Origin: an uncultured bacterium | GTDB taxonomy: Bacteria > Planctomycetota > Phycisphaerae > Phycisphaerales > SM1A02 | Reading direction: 5' to 3' | Length of the DNA: 64,000 nt | Assembly: GCA_903891095.1 (NCBI GenBank) | Contig: CAITDI010000046.1 | Location: 16,081-80,080 of the forward strand | In this document: positions 8,529 to 18,407 of the stretch, piece after piece | How positions within the stretch are numbered: the first letter of the stretch is position 1 | How the letters are laid out: each line of letters begins with the position of its first letter | Translations under genes and position numbers: made by a program | The notes under the pieces: generated by a model | Told to the model about the DNA's origin: nothing | Database searches by the model: none | The model's input: the letters and a program-made list of their open reading frames with translations, nothing else

Positions 8529-10049
8529 ATGACGACCACCGCGACCAACCCGCTCGATGCCCTCGTGACGCACCTCCAGGAGACTGCACTCCTGTCGACC
8601 TCGAACAACCTGCTCGACTGGGATCAAGAGACGATGATGCCGGGGGGCGGCCTCGAATGGCGCGCGCGCCAGCAGGCGCTGATCGCGCGCATGGTGCATG
8701 AGCGCGCCTCGTCGCTCGAGCGAGGCGATCTGATCGCAGCGGTCGAGTCCAACGCCAAGTTCATGGCCGAGCCGCAGACTGCGGCGCTCGTGCGCGAGGC
8801 AAAGCGCGACTACACCAAGGCAACCAAGCTCCCGTCGAGCCTCGTCGAGGAGATGGCGAAGACCTCGAGCATGGCCAAGCATGAATGGGCCGAGGCGCGC
8901 GCCGCAAGCGATTTCAAGCGATTCGCGCCGTGGCTTGAGAAGCTCGTCGGGCTCCTTCGCGCGCAGGCTGACTGCTACGGCGTTCCCGCCGGTGGCGAGC
9001 GCTGGGACGCGCTTGCCGATCTGTACGAACCAGGCTGCACCGCGAAGTACGTCGCTGGCGTGTTCGAGCCGCTGCGCCCGCGCCTGCAGAAGCTGATCGC
9101 GGACATCAAGTCGGCGCCGCGCAAGCCGGCCGATGGATTCAACGACTACTTCGTCGGCATCGATCAGCAGGAGGCGCTGTCGAAGCTCGTCGCGCAGTCG
9201 ATCGGGTTCGACTTCAACCGTGGCCGGCTTGACCGCTCGACGCATCCGTTCTGCGGCGGCACGCACTGCAACGACGTGCGCATGACCACGCGCTACAACG
9301 AGCGCTGCGTGAACGACGCGCTCGGGTCGACCATGCACGAGTCGGGACACGGAATCTACGAGCAGGGGCTCGACTTCAGCCGCATCGGCACGCCGCTCGG
9401 CGAGAGCGTTTCGCTGGGCATCCACGAGAGCCAGAGCCGCATGTGGGAGAACCAGGTCGGCCGCAGCCGCGCGTTCTGGTCGTGGCTCGCGACCAAGCTC
9501 CCGTCCACGATCGGCGCCGACGCGTCGCGCTTCACGCTCGACGAACTCTACGGCGCGGCAAACGTCGTGGAGCCAGGCTTCATCCGCGTCGAGGCCGACG
9601 AGGCGACGTACAACCTGCACGTGATGGTGCGCTTCGAGATCGAACGCGCCGTGATCGGCGGCTCGCTGGAAGTCGCGGGCATCCCTTCGGTCTGGAACAA
9701 GCTCTACAAGGATCTCCTCGGCCTGGAGGTTCCCGACGATCGCCGCGGCTGCCTCCAGGACATCCACTGGTCGATGGGCGCGATGGGCTACTTCCCGACG
9801 TACACGCTTGGAAATCTCTACGCGTCGCAGCTCTTCGAGGCCGCGTGCGAGCAGATGCCTGGGCTCGTCGACGGCTTCTCGCGCGGCGAGTTCGCCGGCC
9901 TCAAGAAGTGGCTCAACGAGAACATTCACGTGCATGGCCGCCGTTATGCGCCGTCCGAGCTCGTGCAGCGCGTGACCGGAAAGCCACTCTCCGCCGAGCC
10001 GCTGATGCGCCATCTCGAGGGCAAGCTGCGCCCGCTGTACGGAATCTGA
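8529..10049 (+). CDS. Metallocarboxypeptidase, family M32 (Taq type)
   Basis: This 506-residue cytoplasmic zinc peptidase removes C-terminal residues from peptides. The zinc motif HESGH is at residues 270-274, followed by GIYEQGLD, as in M32. DWDQETMMPGGG near residue 28 is the conserved N-terminal block, and HESQSRMWENQVGRS near 298 is the third family signature; E299 there is the likely third ligand. The ATG at 8529 has AGAGGA seven bases upstream; an ATG at 8433 would add a stretch unlike the family that reads through the tandem repeat. Confidence 0.95.
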   Translation: MTTTATNPLDALVTHLQETALLSTSNNLLDWDQETMMPGGGLEWRARQQALIARMVHERASSLERGDLIAAVESNAKFMAEPQTAALVREAKRDYTKATKLPSSLVEEMAKTSSMAKHEWAEARAASDFKRFAPWLEKLVGLLRAQADCYGVPAGGERWDALADLYEPGCTAKYVAGVFEPLRPRLQKLIADIKSAPRKPADGFNDYFVGIDQQEALSKLVAQSIGFDFNRGRLDRSTHPFCGGTHCNDVRMTTRYNERCVNDALGSTMHESGHGIYEQGLDFSRIGTPLGESVSLGIHESQSRMWENQVGRSRAFWSWLATKLPSTIGADASRFTLDELYGAANVVEPGFIRVEADEATYNLHVMVRFEIERAVIGGSLEVAGIPSVWNKLYKDLLGLEVPDDRRGCLQDIHWSMGAMGYFPTYTLGNLYASQLFEAACEQMPGLVDGFSRGEFAGLKKWLNENIHVHGRRYAPSELVQRVTGKPLSAEPLMRHLEGKLRPLYGI

Positions 10050-10081
10050 ACGCGCACGGACACGGAAGATCGCCTGACGCT

Positions 10082-10110
10082 TTGGTGGAAGCGAGGGAGT
10101 GTGCTACACT
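10082..10110 (+). promoter_or_regulatory. Predicted sigma-70 promoter of typA
   Basis: TTGGTG (10082-10087) and TACACT (10105-10110) are 17 bases apart. The start would be near 10117, giving a leader of about 27 bases rich in T and C before the ATG at 10144. Confidence 0.55.
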
Positions 10111-10143
10111 TTCCCTCTTCCCCTGTTTTTCCGCGACTTCCAC

Positions 10144-12009
10144 ATGGCTGACAAGAACCTCCGCAACATCGCAATCATCGCCCACGTTGACCATGGCAAG
10201 ACGACTCTCGTCGATGCGATGCTCTCTCAGTCCGGCGTCGTCGAGATCAACTCAGACACCGGCGAGTGCGTGATGGACTCGAACCCGCTCGAGCGCGAGC
10301 GCGGCATCACCATCCTCGCGAAGAACTGCGCGGTGACCTACACGATCCGCGGCGGTCCGCGCCGCGGCGAGGTGTATCGCGTGAACATCCTCGACACGCC
10401 AGGCCACGCCGACTTCGGCGGAGAGGTCGAGCGCGTGCTGCGCATGGCCGACGGCTGCCTCCTGCTCGTCGATGCGCTCGAAGGGCCGATGCCGCAGACG
10501 CGCTTCGTGCTGTCGAAGGCGCTCGAGCTCGGCCTCAAGCCGATCGTCGTCATCAACAAGTGCGACCGCCCCGAGGCGCGCATCCAGGGCGTCGTGAACG
10601 AAGTGTTCGACCTGCTCGTCGACCTCGGCGCCGACGACCACGCGCTGGACTTCCCGATCATCTACGCATCGGGCCGCGACGGCTGGGCTGCGCGCGACAT
10701 CGACACCCGCGACAAGGGCGTGGACGAGCTCTTCCAGGACATCGTCGAGCGCGTGCCGCCGCCGAACGCCGACGAAACTGCGCCGCTTCAGGTGCTGGTC
10801 ACGAACCTCGCGTGGAGCGACTACGTCGGCCGCATCGCGATCGGCCGCGTCTACGGCGGCATCCTCAAGGGCGGCTCGCAGGTCTCGATCTGCTGCGCGG
10901 ACGGCAGCGTCCGCAAGGCGCGCGTCCTCAAGGTCAACCGCTTCGAAGGACTTGCCCGTCGCGAAGCGGCGGAGATCCTCGCGGGCGACCTGTGCGCCGT
11001 GGAGGGCCTCGGCAAGATCGATCTCGGCGACACCATCTGCGATCCCGACAATCCGCTTCCGATGGCGCGCGTCAAGGTCGACGAGCCCACGCTGCACATG
11101 GTGTTCCGCATCAACGACGGCCCGTTCGGCGGCAAGGAAGGCAAGTTCGTCACCAGCCGCCAGATCTCCGAGCGCCTCGACCGCGAGCTCGAGACCAACG
11201 TCGCGCTGCGCGTGAGCCCCGGCGATTCGGCCGACGAGTTCCACGTGTCCGGCCGCGGCCTGCTGCACCTCGGCGTTCTGCTCGAGAACATGCGCCGCGA
11301 AGGCTTTGAGCTCACCGTCGGCAAGCCCGAGGTCATCGAGCGCGAGATCGACGGCGTCAAGTGCGAGCCGTACGAGCGCCTCTCGCTCGATGTCGGCGCG
11401 AACGGCCTCGGGGCGTCGCTCGAACTGCTCGGCTCCCGCGGCGCTGAGATCCTCAAGATGGAGGAACGCGCTGGCCGCATGCACGTCGAGGCAGAGATCC
11501 CCGCGCGCGGCCTGATCGGCATGCGCACGCGCATCCTCAACGCCAGCGGCGGCGAGGCGGTCATGCACCACACCTTCTCGTGCTACAAGCCGCTCCGCGG
11601 CGTCATGCAGCAGCGGAAGAACGGCGTGATGATGTCGCTCGAGACCGGCCGTGTGACCGCGTACGCCATCGAAGGCCTCGCGGACCGCGGCGTCATGTGC
11701 GTCCGCCCGGGCGACCAGGTGTACGCCGGTCAGATCGTCGGCGAGCACAACCGCGACAACGACCTGGTGATCAACATCACCCGCATGAAGCCGCTGACCA
11801 ACTTCCGCGAAACGAGCAAGGATCAGACGGTCGTCCTCCGTGGCGCCCGCGACTACTCGCTCGAAGCGGCCCTCGAGTACATCGAGAACGACGAGCTGGT
11901 GGAGATCACCCCGTCGTCCATCCGCATGCGCAAGCGCATCCTCGACGAGAGCGCCCGCAAGCGCGCCGAGCGCGCCGAGCGCGACAAGCTCGCGGCAGCC
12001 GAAGCCTGA
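10144..12009 (+). CDS. typA: Ribosome-associated GTPase TypA/BipA
   Basis: The 621-residue protein is a translational GTPase that binds the ribosome and aids 50S assembly under stress. The N-terminal G domain shows [10 protein letters not shown] (residues 14-23), [19 protein letters not shown] and NKCD. Domains II, III and V follow, with [13 protein letters not shown] [11 protein letters not shown] near residue 370. The C-terminal domain specific to BipA is present. Length matches the family (about 605-620). The ATG at 10144 directly precedes conserved sequence. Confidence 0.97.
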   Translation: MADKNLRNIAIIAHVDHGKTTLVDAMLSQSGVVEINSDTGECVMDSNPLERERGITILAKNCAVTYTIRGGPRRGEVYRVNILDTPGHADFGGEVERVLRMADGCLLLVDALEGPMPQTRFVLSKALELGLKPIVVINKCDRPEARIQGVVNEVFDLLVDLGADDHALDFPIIYASGRDGWAARDIDTRDKGVDELFQDIVERVPPPNADETAPLQVLVTNLAWSDYVGRIAIGRVYGGILKGGSQVSICCADGSVRKARVLKVNRFEGLARREAAEILAGDLCAVEGLGKIDLGDTICDPDNPLPMARVKVDEPTLHMVFRINDGPFGGKEGKFVTSRQISERLDRELETNVALRVSPGDSADEFHVSGRGLLHLGVLLENMRREGFELTVGKPEVIEREIDGVKCEPYERLSLDVGANGLGASLELLGSRGAEILKMEERAGRMHVEAEIPARGLIGMRTRILNASGGEAVMHHTFSCYKPLRGVMQQRKNGVMMSLETGRVTAYAIEGLADRGVMCVRPGDQVYAGQIVGEHNRDNDLVINITRMKPLTNFRETSKDQTVVLRGARDYSLEAALEYIENDELVEITPSSIRMRKRILDESARKRAERAERDKLAAAEA

Positions 12010-12058
12010 CGCACGGCGAAAAACCGTGTAGTCTCCGCGGTGCAAGGATGCACCTCCC

Positions 12059-13324
12059 ATGGCGACGTTTGTCCAGAAGTTCGGCGGCACATCGGTCGGA
12101 GACCCACAACGCATTGCGCGCTGCGCTGCGCGTGTGAAGCAGCGCCGCGACGAAGGTCACTCCGTCGTCGTCGTCGTGAGCGCGATGGGCCACACGACGG
12201 ATGAACTGATCGAACTCGCCGGCCGCGTGAGCGAGAAGCCTTCGCGTCGCGAGCTCGACATGCTGATGGCGACGGGCGAGCAGGTTTCGGTCGCGCTCGT
12301 TGCGATGGCGCTTGAGAAACTGGGCGTCCCCGCGATCAGCCTCACGGGCGGCCAAGCCGGCATCCTGACCGACGGCGCGTTCGGCCGCGCGCGCATCATC
12401 CGCGTGGTTGGCGACCGTCTCGAGCAGGAACTCGCGGCAGGGCGCGTGCCCGTCGTCTGTGGTTTCCAGGGACTTTCGCTTGAAGGCGAGATCAACACGC
12501 TCGGCCGCGGCGGTTCCGACACGACCGCTGTTGCGCTCGCCGCCGCGCTTCGCGTGGGCGAGAAGGGCGGTTGCTGCGAGATCTTTACCGATGTCGACGG
12601 CGTCTACACCGCCGACCCGCGGCTCGTACCCAACGCGTCCAAGCTCGCGCGCATCAGCTACGAGGAAATGCTCGAGCTCGCGTTGCTCGGCGCACAAGTC
12701 ATGCACCCGCGCGCCGTGCTCTTCGGCGAGCGATACGGCGTTCCGATTCATGTCCGACACAGCCAGCGTCCCGACGAGGGGACGATGATCTGCAGGGAGA
12801 CTCCCGAGATGGAAGATGTCATGGTCGTCGGTGCGGCGCTCAAGCCGGACCTTGGTCGCGTGAGCCTGCGCCGCATCCCCAACAACCCCGGCGTGCAAGG
12901 CATGCTGTTCGACGCCGTCGCCAAGGCGGGGATCATGGTCGACGACATCATGCAGACGGAGTTCGGCGAGATCGCATCGATCTCGTTCACCGTCGACCAC
13001 GGCGACCTCGCCGACGTCAAGATCGCGGCCTCGCAGGTGCTCGATCGCGTCGGCACGGGCGAACTCGCGATCGAGATCGGCCTCGCGAAGATCTCGGTCG
13101 TCGGCACGGGCATGAAGAGCCACTCCGGCGTCGCGAGCCGCATGTTCGTGGCGCTCGGCGCAGCGGGAATCCCGATCCACAACATCACGACCAGCGAGAT
13201 CAAGATCTCCTGCATCCTCGGCAAGGAACACGCTCAGAAAGCGCTCGCGATCGCGCACGAGGTGTTCGGTCTCGACAAGATCGGTGCGTCGCGCACCGAG
13301 CAAGCGGCCGCCGCGGCGCGCTGA
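12059..13324 (+). CDS. lysC: Aspartate kinase
   Basis: The 421-residue enzyme phosphorylates aspartate at the entry to lysine, threonine and methionine synthesis. The catalytic domain shows QKFGGTSVG near residue 5, FQGLSLEG near 136 and GRGGSDTTAVALAAAL near 148. Two ACT domains occupy about 270-410, as in single-gene aspartokinases that respond to lysine or threonine; NNPGVQGMLF and VGTGMKSHSGVASRMF mark them. AAGGA lies just upstream of the ATG at 12059. No other diaminopimelate-pathway gene is nearby. Confidence 0.96.
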   Translation: MATFVQKFGGTSVGDPQRIARCAARVKQRRDEGHSVVVVVSAMGHTTDELIELAGRVSEKPSRRELDMLMATGEQVSVALVAMALEKLGVPAISLTGGQAGILTDGAFGRARIIRVVGDRLEQELAAGRVPVVCGFQGLSLEGEINTLGRGGSDTTAVALAAALRVGEKGGCCEIFTDVDGVYTADPRLVPNASKLARISYEEMLELALLGAQVMHPRAVLFGERYGVPIHVRHSQRPDEGTMICRETPEMEDVMVVGAALKPDLGRVSLRRIPNNPGVQGMLFDAVAKAGIMVDDIMQTEFGEIASISFTVDHGDLADVKIAASQVLDRVGTGELAIEIGLAKISVVGTGMKSHSGVASRMFVALGAAGIPIHNITTSEIKISCILGKEHAQKALAIAHEVFGLDKIGASRTEQAAAAAR

Positions 13325-13480
13325 GTCGCACCCGCCGTCGACCGCGCGCGACGTCTACGCAGGCAAGTCCGACACTTTTTCCGCGTGTGGTCCCAGCCAC
13401 ATTTGGAAGCAGGAGGGCTGCGGGTACATTCCTCGCGTGGCATCGCGTGGCATCGCCACAGTCAGGACGTAGAGCGCACC

Positions 13481-15967
13481 ATGGATCCAGGCGAGCAGAA
13501 CCTCGCGACGGACTTTCTCTTCGGCAACGTGGACAAGGGCCTTCTGGCCCAGCCTCCGCGCGTCCGTGGTGTCCGCTTGGACAAAATGATCGGTGAAGGC
13601 GCGTTCGGCATCGTCTGGAAGGGCGAGCAGTTCGAGCCGGTCACGCGTCTGGTCGCCGTCAAGATCCTGCGCATGGGCGCGCTCACCTCGCATGCGCTCC
13701 GTCGCTTCGAAGCGGAGAAGATCGCGCTCGCGCGGCTCGAGCATCCGCACATCGCCCACATCCTCGACGCCGGCACGACGCAGGAGGGCGCTCCGTACCT
13801 CGTGATGGAGTACGTCGACGGCATGCCGTTCGACGCGTGGTGCCATCGCAACCGCGACTCGCTCGAGGCGCGCGTGCGCATGCTCGTGCTTGTGTGCCGC
13901 GCGATCGGATACGCGCATCGGCAGGGCATCCTGCATCGCGACCTCAAGCCCGCGAATGTGCTTGTCCGCTGCGTCGGCGCCGGAAGCGATGCTTCGGCAA
14001 CCGACGAGCCGCGCATCATCGATTTCGGCGTCGCGAAGCTGGTCGGCTTTGACGCGCTGCGCACCGAGACGATGCAACGGCCGACCGCCGCGACGCCCGC
14101 GTACATGTCGCCAGAAGTTGCGTCTGGATCCGCCGAGATCGACGGACGCGTCGACGTCTGGTCGCTCGGCGTGATGCTGTTTGAAGCGCTCGTCGGATCG
14201 CGCCCGTTCCGCAGCGAGCGCGACGGCATGGCTGGCGCGCTCGACCTGCAGAAGCAGATCACGGAAGGCCGCATCCCGCGACCGAGCCAGTTGCTCGCAC
14301 CTGGAGCGCCGCGCAGCGTGCGTGCCGCGCTGGAAGACGAACTCGACTGGATCGCGGTGCGCGCACTCGAACGTTCGCCCGCGCGCCGCTACGTCACGCC
14401 CGACGAGCTCGCGGATGACCTCGAGCGCTGGCTTGCGGGTTCGCCGGTTTCCGCACGGCCTGCGACGGCCGCGTACCGCCTGCGAAAGTTCACGCGTCGC
14501 CATCGTGGCCCGATCCTCGTTGCGCTGACGGTGAGCGTCGCGGGTGCCGTGGCCATCGCCGGCCTCACCGCGGGCTACGTGCAGAGCCGCAGGCAAGCGA
14601 GTCGCTGGCAGGAGATCGCGCGTCTCAACCGATCGATGCTCACGGCGCTCGACCCAGCGGTCGCGCAGGGGCTTGATCCCCGCCTGCTCAAGCTTGTCCT
14701 GGTCGAAGCCGAGCTCGAGCTCGAGCGACAGCAGCGCGACCCGATCGTCGAGGCCGAAGTGCGCTCCGCGCTGGGTCTGGCGCACGCCGCGACGGGCGAC
14801 TTTGACGCAGCGCTCCTGCAGTTCAAGCGCGAACGAGAAGTGCGACTTGCTGCGGGTCTCGCCGAAACCTCGCCGGACGTGCGCGGCATCGACAACGCGA
14901 TCGGCCATGCGCTCGTCGAGTCGCACGCACTGGACCAGGCGCAGGCGCCGCTCGAGCGCGCTGCACGAGGAAACGACCTCATCGCCGCGAACGCGATCCA
15001 CAACCTCGCATCGCTCGCCCGCGCACGCGGCGACTCGGCGCGTGCCGACGCGCTGCTGCGCGACGCTCTCGCGCGCAAGGCGATGCTCCCCGACGTCCCT
15101 GTCACGAGCAAGCTCGATACCGAACAGGAACTGGCGCTCGTGCTCGCGGAAAGCGGCCGCTACTCCGATGCGGAGCCGATCGCGCGATCGCTTTACCGAT
15201 CGAAGCTGCAGATGCTTGGCGCACGTCATCCCAGCGCGCTTCGCGCCGCGAACAACCTCGCTGAATCTCTCCTCGCGCTCGGGCAGGCGGCGGAAGCCAA
15301 GGCGCTCCTTGAGGCGAGCATCGCGCCATTGGCAGAAGTGCTCGGCGACCTGCACGAGGACACGCTCTCCGCGCGCAACAACCTTGCCGAGGCGGTGCTT
15401 CAACTCGGAGACGCAAAGGCAGCGGTCGGGCTGTACACGCAGAACCACGAGGCCTTCCTCAAGCGCTCGGGACCGAACGACGCGCGCACGATCCTGGCCG
15501 CCGCGAATCTCGCGCAAAGCCTTGCGCTTGCCAACGAGGATGCGACGGCCGAGACGATGTTCAAGCAGACGACGGACTCCGCGCTCCGCGCGCTCGGGCC
15601 GTCCAACCGCATCACGCTCGCGAACGACGCCAACTACGCGGCGTTCCTCACCGAGCACGCGCGGTTTGCCGAGGCTGTCGTGGTGCTTGAACGCGCGGCG
15701 CCGCTGATCGAGCGAGAACTTGGCAGGGCGCATCCGCAGTGCCTCGCGGCGCGGACGTCGCTTGCGCGCGCGCGCATCGGACTCGGGCAGCCGGCACGCG
15801 CACTCGAGGCGCTCGCCGACGCCGAGTCGCTGGCCGTGCCTGGTCAGCCGTTGACGAGCATGCACCGTCGGTCGATGGAGATCGCGATGCAGGCTGCGGT
15901 TGCCGCCGGCGACAACGGGCGCGCCGATCGACTCAAGGCGCTGCTGGCCTCCGCGAAGACGCCGTGA
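13481..15967 (+). CDS. Transmembrane Ser/Thr protein kinase with TPR-type tail
   Basis: The 828-residue protein has a eukaryotic-like kinase domain at residues 30-320: GEGAFGIV (38-45), the ATP-anchoring K61 in VAVKIL, HRDLKPAN (152-159), DFGVAK (181-186), MSPE (209-212) and DVWSLGV. All catalytic residues are present. One hydrophobic helix follows at about 344-366, so the C-terminal 460 residues are extracytoplasmic. That part is helical with repeated A-L-x-x-L patterns of TPR type. This architecture is abundant in Planctomycetota. The first 96 bases of the longer frame read unlike the family, so I start at ATG 13481. Confidence 0.93.
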   Translation: MDPGEQNLATDFLFGNVDKGLLAQPPRVRGVRLDKMIGEGAFGIVWKGEQFEPVTRLVAVKILRMGALTSHALRRFEAEKIALARLEHPHIAHILDAGTTQEGAPYLVMEYVDGMPFDAWCHRNRDSLEARVRMLVLVCRAIGYAHRQGILHRDLKPANVLVRCVGAGSDASATDEPRIIDFGVAKLVGFDALRTETMQRPTAATPAYMSPEVASGSAEIDGRVDVWSLGVMLFEALVGSRPFRSERDGMAGALDLQKQITEGRIPRPSQLLAPGAPRSVRAALEDELDWIAVRALERSPARRYVTPDELADDLERWLAGSPVSARPATAAYRLRKFTRRHRGPILVALTVSVAGAVAIAGLTAGYVQSRRQASRWQEIARLNRSMLTALDPAVAQGLDPRLLKLVLVEAELELERQQRDPIVEAEVRSALGLAHAATGDFDAALLQFKREREVRLAAGLAETSPDVRGIDNAIGHALVESHALDQAQAPLERAARGNDLIAANAIHNLASLARARGDSARADALLRDALARKAMLPDVPVTSKLDTEQELALVLAESGRYSDAEPIARSLYRSKLQMLGARHPSALRAANNLAESLLALGQAAEAKALLEASIAPLAEVLGDLHEDTLSARNNLAEAVLQLGDAKAAVGLYTQNHEAFLKRSGPNDARTILAAANLAQSLALANEDATAETMFKQTTDSALRALGPSNRITLANDANYAAFLTEHARFAEAVVVLERAAPLIERELGRAHPQCLAARTSLARARIGLGQPARALEALADAESLAVPGQPLTSMHRRSMEIAMQAAVAAGDNGRADRLKALLASAKTP

Positions 15968-16052
15968 CCACATTGGTCATAGAGCGCCGTACTCTGTGAC
16001 TGAAATCGTCACGCCGCGAACCCGTGCAGCTCGGCCGATCCGAAACCCAGGC

Positions 16053-16265
16053 TCAACTGCGATTCGAACGGCGTCTGCGCCGGGCTTCGGCGACCAGGAT
16101 GATCGAGAGCACGAGAACGGCCGCGCCAACCGCGAACACGCCCATCAAGATTGCGCCGACGACCACGACGAACAGCGCGGCAACTACAACGGCGCCGATC
16201 GCGATCGCGCCGAGTGCAGCAGCGGCAGCGAGCGCAGCAAGGAAGTACAGCAAGAGGCCATGCAT
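16053..16265 (-). CDS. Possible small membrane protein, unknown
   Basis: This 70-residue frame (83 if it starts at 16304) is almost wholly hydrophobic, with two predicted membrane helices rich in Ala, Val and Leu and a basic end, EARRRRRSNRS. This is the pattern of a small integral membrane protein with its C terminus in the cytoplasm. A good promoter-like element lies upstream on the same strand, with a start near 16312, which favours the ATG at 16265. GGAGGGG lies 12 bases before that ATG. Low-complexity composition means it could still be a chance frame. Confidence 0.45.
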   Translation of the reverse strand: MHGLLLYFLAALAAAAALGAIAIGAVVVAALFVVVVGAILMGVFAVGAAVLVLSIILVAEARRRRRSNRS

Positions 16266-16318
16266 CAGGATCCGGCTCCCCTCCAAGTCGCCCTGATACC
16301 CCACTTAACAGAATATGC

Positions 16319-16346
16319 ATTATCAGACTTTGGATCTGTAGCTCAA
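16319..16346 (-). promoter_or_regulatory. Predicted sigma-70 promoter for the small membrane gene
   Basis: On the minus strand TTGAGC (16341-16346) and GATAAT (16319-16324) are 16 bases apart, within an AT-rich island unusual for this window. It reads towards the small membrane frame ending at 16053. Confidence 0.5.
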
Positions 16347-16466
16347 AGCGGGGCTTTGCCAGCACGCCAACCGAGCGATCCATGATCGGCATGCTGCTGC
16401 CAGCAACCCCACAGAACACACGACCTCTTGGCGTGGAGCCCATGCCGTTCAGTCATCGCCGCCGGC

Positions 16467-17156
16467 TCACTCGTCGAACTCAGGCGTGTCCTTGCCCGCG
16501 ATGCGATGGCGCATCAGCAGCCAGTCGCCGAGATCCGCAAGTTTGCAGCGGGGCGAGCAGAACGGGACGTGGGTCGCCGAATCCCCCGCCGCCGACTTGC
16601 CGCAAACCGGACAGGCAGGGGCCGTGAGCTTCGGGGCGCGCACCAGGAGCGAGAGCCCCTCGGCAAGCCGACGCTGCTGCCGGTCGTCGAAGCCGTGAAC
16701 ATCGATGGTCAGGGCCCTGCCTGGTTCACCATCGAGTTCCGCCGCCTCGGCATGATCAAGTCGGATGCGAAGGCTGCGTTCCGGAAGGGCGCCTGCGATG
16801 CGCTCAGGCCATTCGATCGCGATCACGGCGTTGCCCGCGAGCAATTCGTCGAAGCCGAGCGACTCCAGGTCGTCGGGGCCGATTCGCCACGAGTCGATGT
16901 GCGTCAGCGTGCGGTCGGCGCCGCGATGGTCCATCCGCAGGGTGAACGTCGGACTCGCGATCGCGGTGTCTTCGGCGCCCAGGCCCTGAGCAAGTCCGCG
17001 CACCAATGTCGTCTTGCCTGCGCCGAGATCGCCGGACAGCAACAGCACGATGGCGCCGGGGTGCGCGGTTGTCGACGAGAGAAGATCGCCAAGCACGGCG
17101 CCAAACTGCTCGGTCTGTTCGCGATCACGGAGATGGAAGGACAGGGGGAATATCAC
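16467..17156 (-). CDS. tsaE: TsaE tRNA-modification ATPase fused to YacG zinc protein
   Basis: Residues 1-170 are TsaE, the ATPase of the t6A37 tRNA-threonylcarbamoylation complex: GDLGAGKTT (42-50) is the Walker A loop, SPTFTL (68-73) and IEWPERI follow. Residues 180-229 match YacG, a small zinc protein known in E. coli as an inhibitor of DNA gyrase: ACPVCGK (C182, C185), PFCSPRCK (C200, C204) and DLGDWL. Both are normally separate genes of about 150 and 65 residues. The frame is unbroken. The start is GTG at 17156, overlapping the thiL stop by three bases, so it is the last gene of the pgsA-pgpA-thiL operon. Confidence 0.9.
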   Translation of the reverse strand: MIFPLSFHLRDREQTEQFGAVLGDLLSSTTAHPGAIVLLLSGDLGAGKTTLVRGLAQGLGAEDTAIASPTFTLRMDHRGADRTLTHIDSWRIGPDDLESLGFDELLAGNAVIAIEWPERIAGALPERSLRIRLDHAEAAELDGEPGRALTIDVHGFDDRQQRRLAEGLSLLVRAPKLTAPACPVCGKSAAGDSATHVPFCSPRCKLADLGDWLLMRHRIAGKDTPEFDE

Positions 17157-18406
17157 GGCGCGACTCCCCCGCCATCATGCTCGAAACCTCGGCGCGTTGC
17201 ATCGAATGTGAAGCCGCCATCGCGGACGATCACGACACCGCCCCCCTCTCGAACGGTTCCGATGCGCGTGACGGCGATGCCCGCCACCTCGCGCGGCACC
17301 TCGCCGCGGGCGGTGAACACGAGTTCGTAGTCCTCGCCTTGCCCGATCGCGGCGCGCGGATCGCATCCAGCCGAGACGGGTACCGCGGCGAGCTCGACGT
17401 CGATCCCAACCCTGGACATGCTGGCGATGTGCCCGAGATCGCGCCCGAGCCCGTCACTCACGTCGATCATCGCGCCCACGCGGGTTCCGAGCGCATCGCA
17501 CAGTCCGTGCGCCACGGCGAGGCGCGGCGTGAAATCGAGATGTCGCCCGAGACCGGTCACGGCGTCCCACGCGCCGCCAATGGTGCCGGTCACATAAACG
17601 CCGTCGCCTGGGCGCGCATCGCTGCGAAGCGCGAGCGTCGACGACGCCGCACGCTTGCCGGCCACAATCGCGACGCACGCGATCAACGGCGCGTCGGGGG
17701 CGGAGCCGATGTGTTCGCGCTCATCGATCGCGATCAGCGGCACGCCCCATCGTTCGGCGGTTTGACGGATTCCATCGAGGAGACGCGCGCGTCGATCAGC
17801 CGAGCAGCCGCGCGCGCGCACCACGCCCGCCGCGATCGCGAGCGGGACCGCGTTGCCCATCGCGGCGACATCGCTGAGGTTCCGCAGCACCGCCTTGCGG
17901 CCGATGATGAACGGATCGCAGCCGCGCGGCGCATGTCGGCCTTCGATCGCACTGTCGCACGCGATGAGGAGCGAGTGCGGGTTCTGTGTGCCAGCGCGCA
18001 ACTGCGCGGCGCAGATCACGGTCTCGGACGACTGCGGGACTTCCGACACCGCGACATCGCCGCCGACGATAGGCACGCCGATGCGGTCCGACTCATCGCG
18101 AAGTCCCGCGTGCAGCGCGAGCGCGAATTCGCCTGCGATTCCGTTCGGGAGCACGACACCGACGACGCTGCATCCGCCGTTGCTCGGCGTGGACCCAGCG
18201 CCACAGATCGCGCGACGGCCCATCGATCTCCACGCGGCCTCATCGCTGGACGCGATCTCGACCGCAACGCCGACGGTCAACTGCAGCCGCTCGGGATCCG
18301 CGCACATCTCGACGACGGCCATGTCGTCGCCCGGCGGCACGGTCACATGCGCAGGCAGGCGTGCGTTGTCGCGGAACACATGCGCGAGCAGCTCGAATTC
18401 GCGCAT
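17153..18406 (-). CDS. thiL: Thiamine-monophosphate kinase, enlarged
   Basis: ThiL phosphorylates thiamine monophosphate to the diphosphate cofactor. The 417-residue product is about 90 longer than usual. Residues 1-30 (REFELLAHVF, PPGDDMA) and 145-417 (SAIEGRHAP, NLSDVAAMG, ARPGDGVYVTG, MIDVSDGLGRDLGHI, GQGEDYELVFTA) match ThiL. The segment 40-135 also resembles ThiL, with GRRAICGAG and VPIVGGDVAVS. The N-terminal half therefore appears twice, with metal-binding motifs divided: GDD and GGD in copy one, EGxH and NLSD in copy two, where GGDTTR is replaced by AIDEREH. It lies one base after pgpA. Confidence 0.87.
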   Translation of the reverse strand: MREFELLAHVFRDNARLPAHVTVPPGDDMAVVEMCADPERLQLTVGVAVEIASSDEAAWRSMGRRAICGAGSTPSNGGCSVVGVVLPNGIAGEFALALHAGLRDESDRIGVPIVGGDVAVSEVPQSSETVICAAQLRAGTQNPHSLLIACDSAIEGRHAPRGCDPFIIGRKAVLRNLSDVAAMGNAVPLAIAAGVVRARGCSADRRARLLDGIRQTAERWGVPLIAIDEREHIGSAPDAPLIACVAIVAGKRAASSTLALRSDARPGDGVYVTGTIGGAWDAVTGLGRHLDFTPRLAVAHGLCDALGTRVGAMIDVSDGLGRDLGHIASMSRVGIDVELAAVPVSAGCDPRAAIGQGEDYELVFTARGEVPREVAGIAVTRIGTVREGGGVVIVRDGGFTFDATRRGFEHDGGGVAP

Positions 18407-18407
18407 C

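Noticed and set aside
13355..15973. Long minus-strand open frame opposite the kinase gene (and similar long antisense frames opposite typA, nuoL, glnN and dxs)
   Set aside because: GC-rich codon bias leaves antisense frames open; their products are His/Arg/Asp-rich without domains, whereas the plus strand encodes recognisable proteins.
16320..16370. tRNA-like segment GTAGCTCAAAG
   Set aside because: No T-arm GTTCGA sequence or matching acceptor stem could be found, so no cloverleaf forms.
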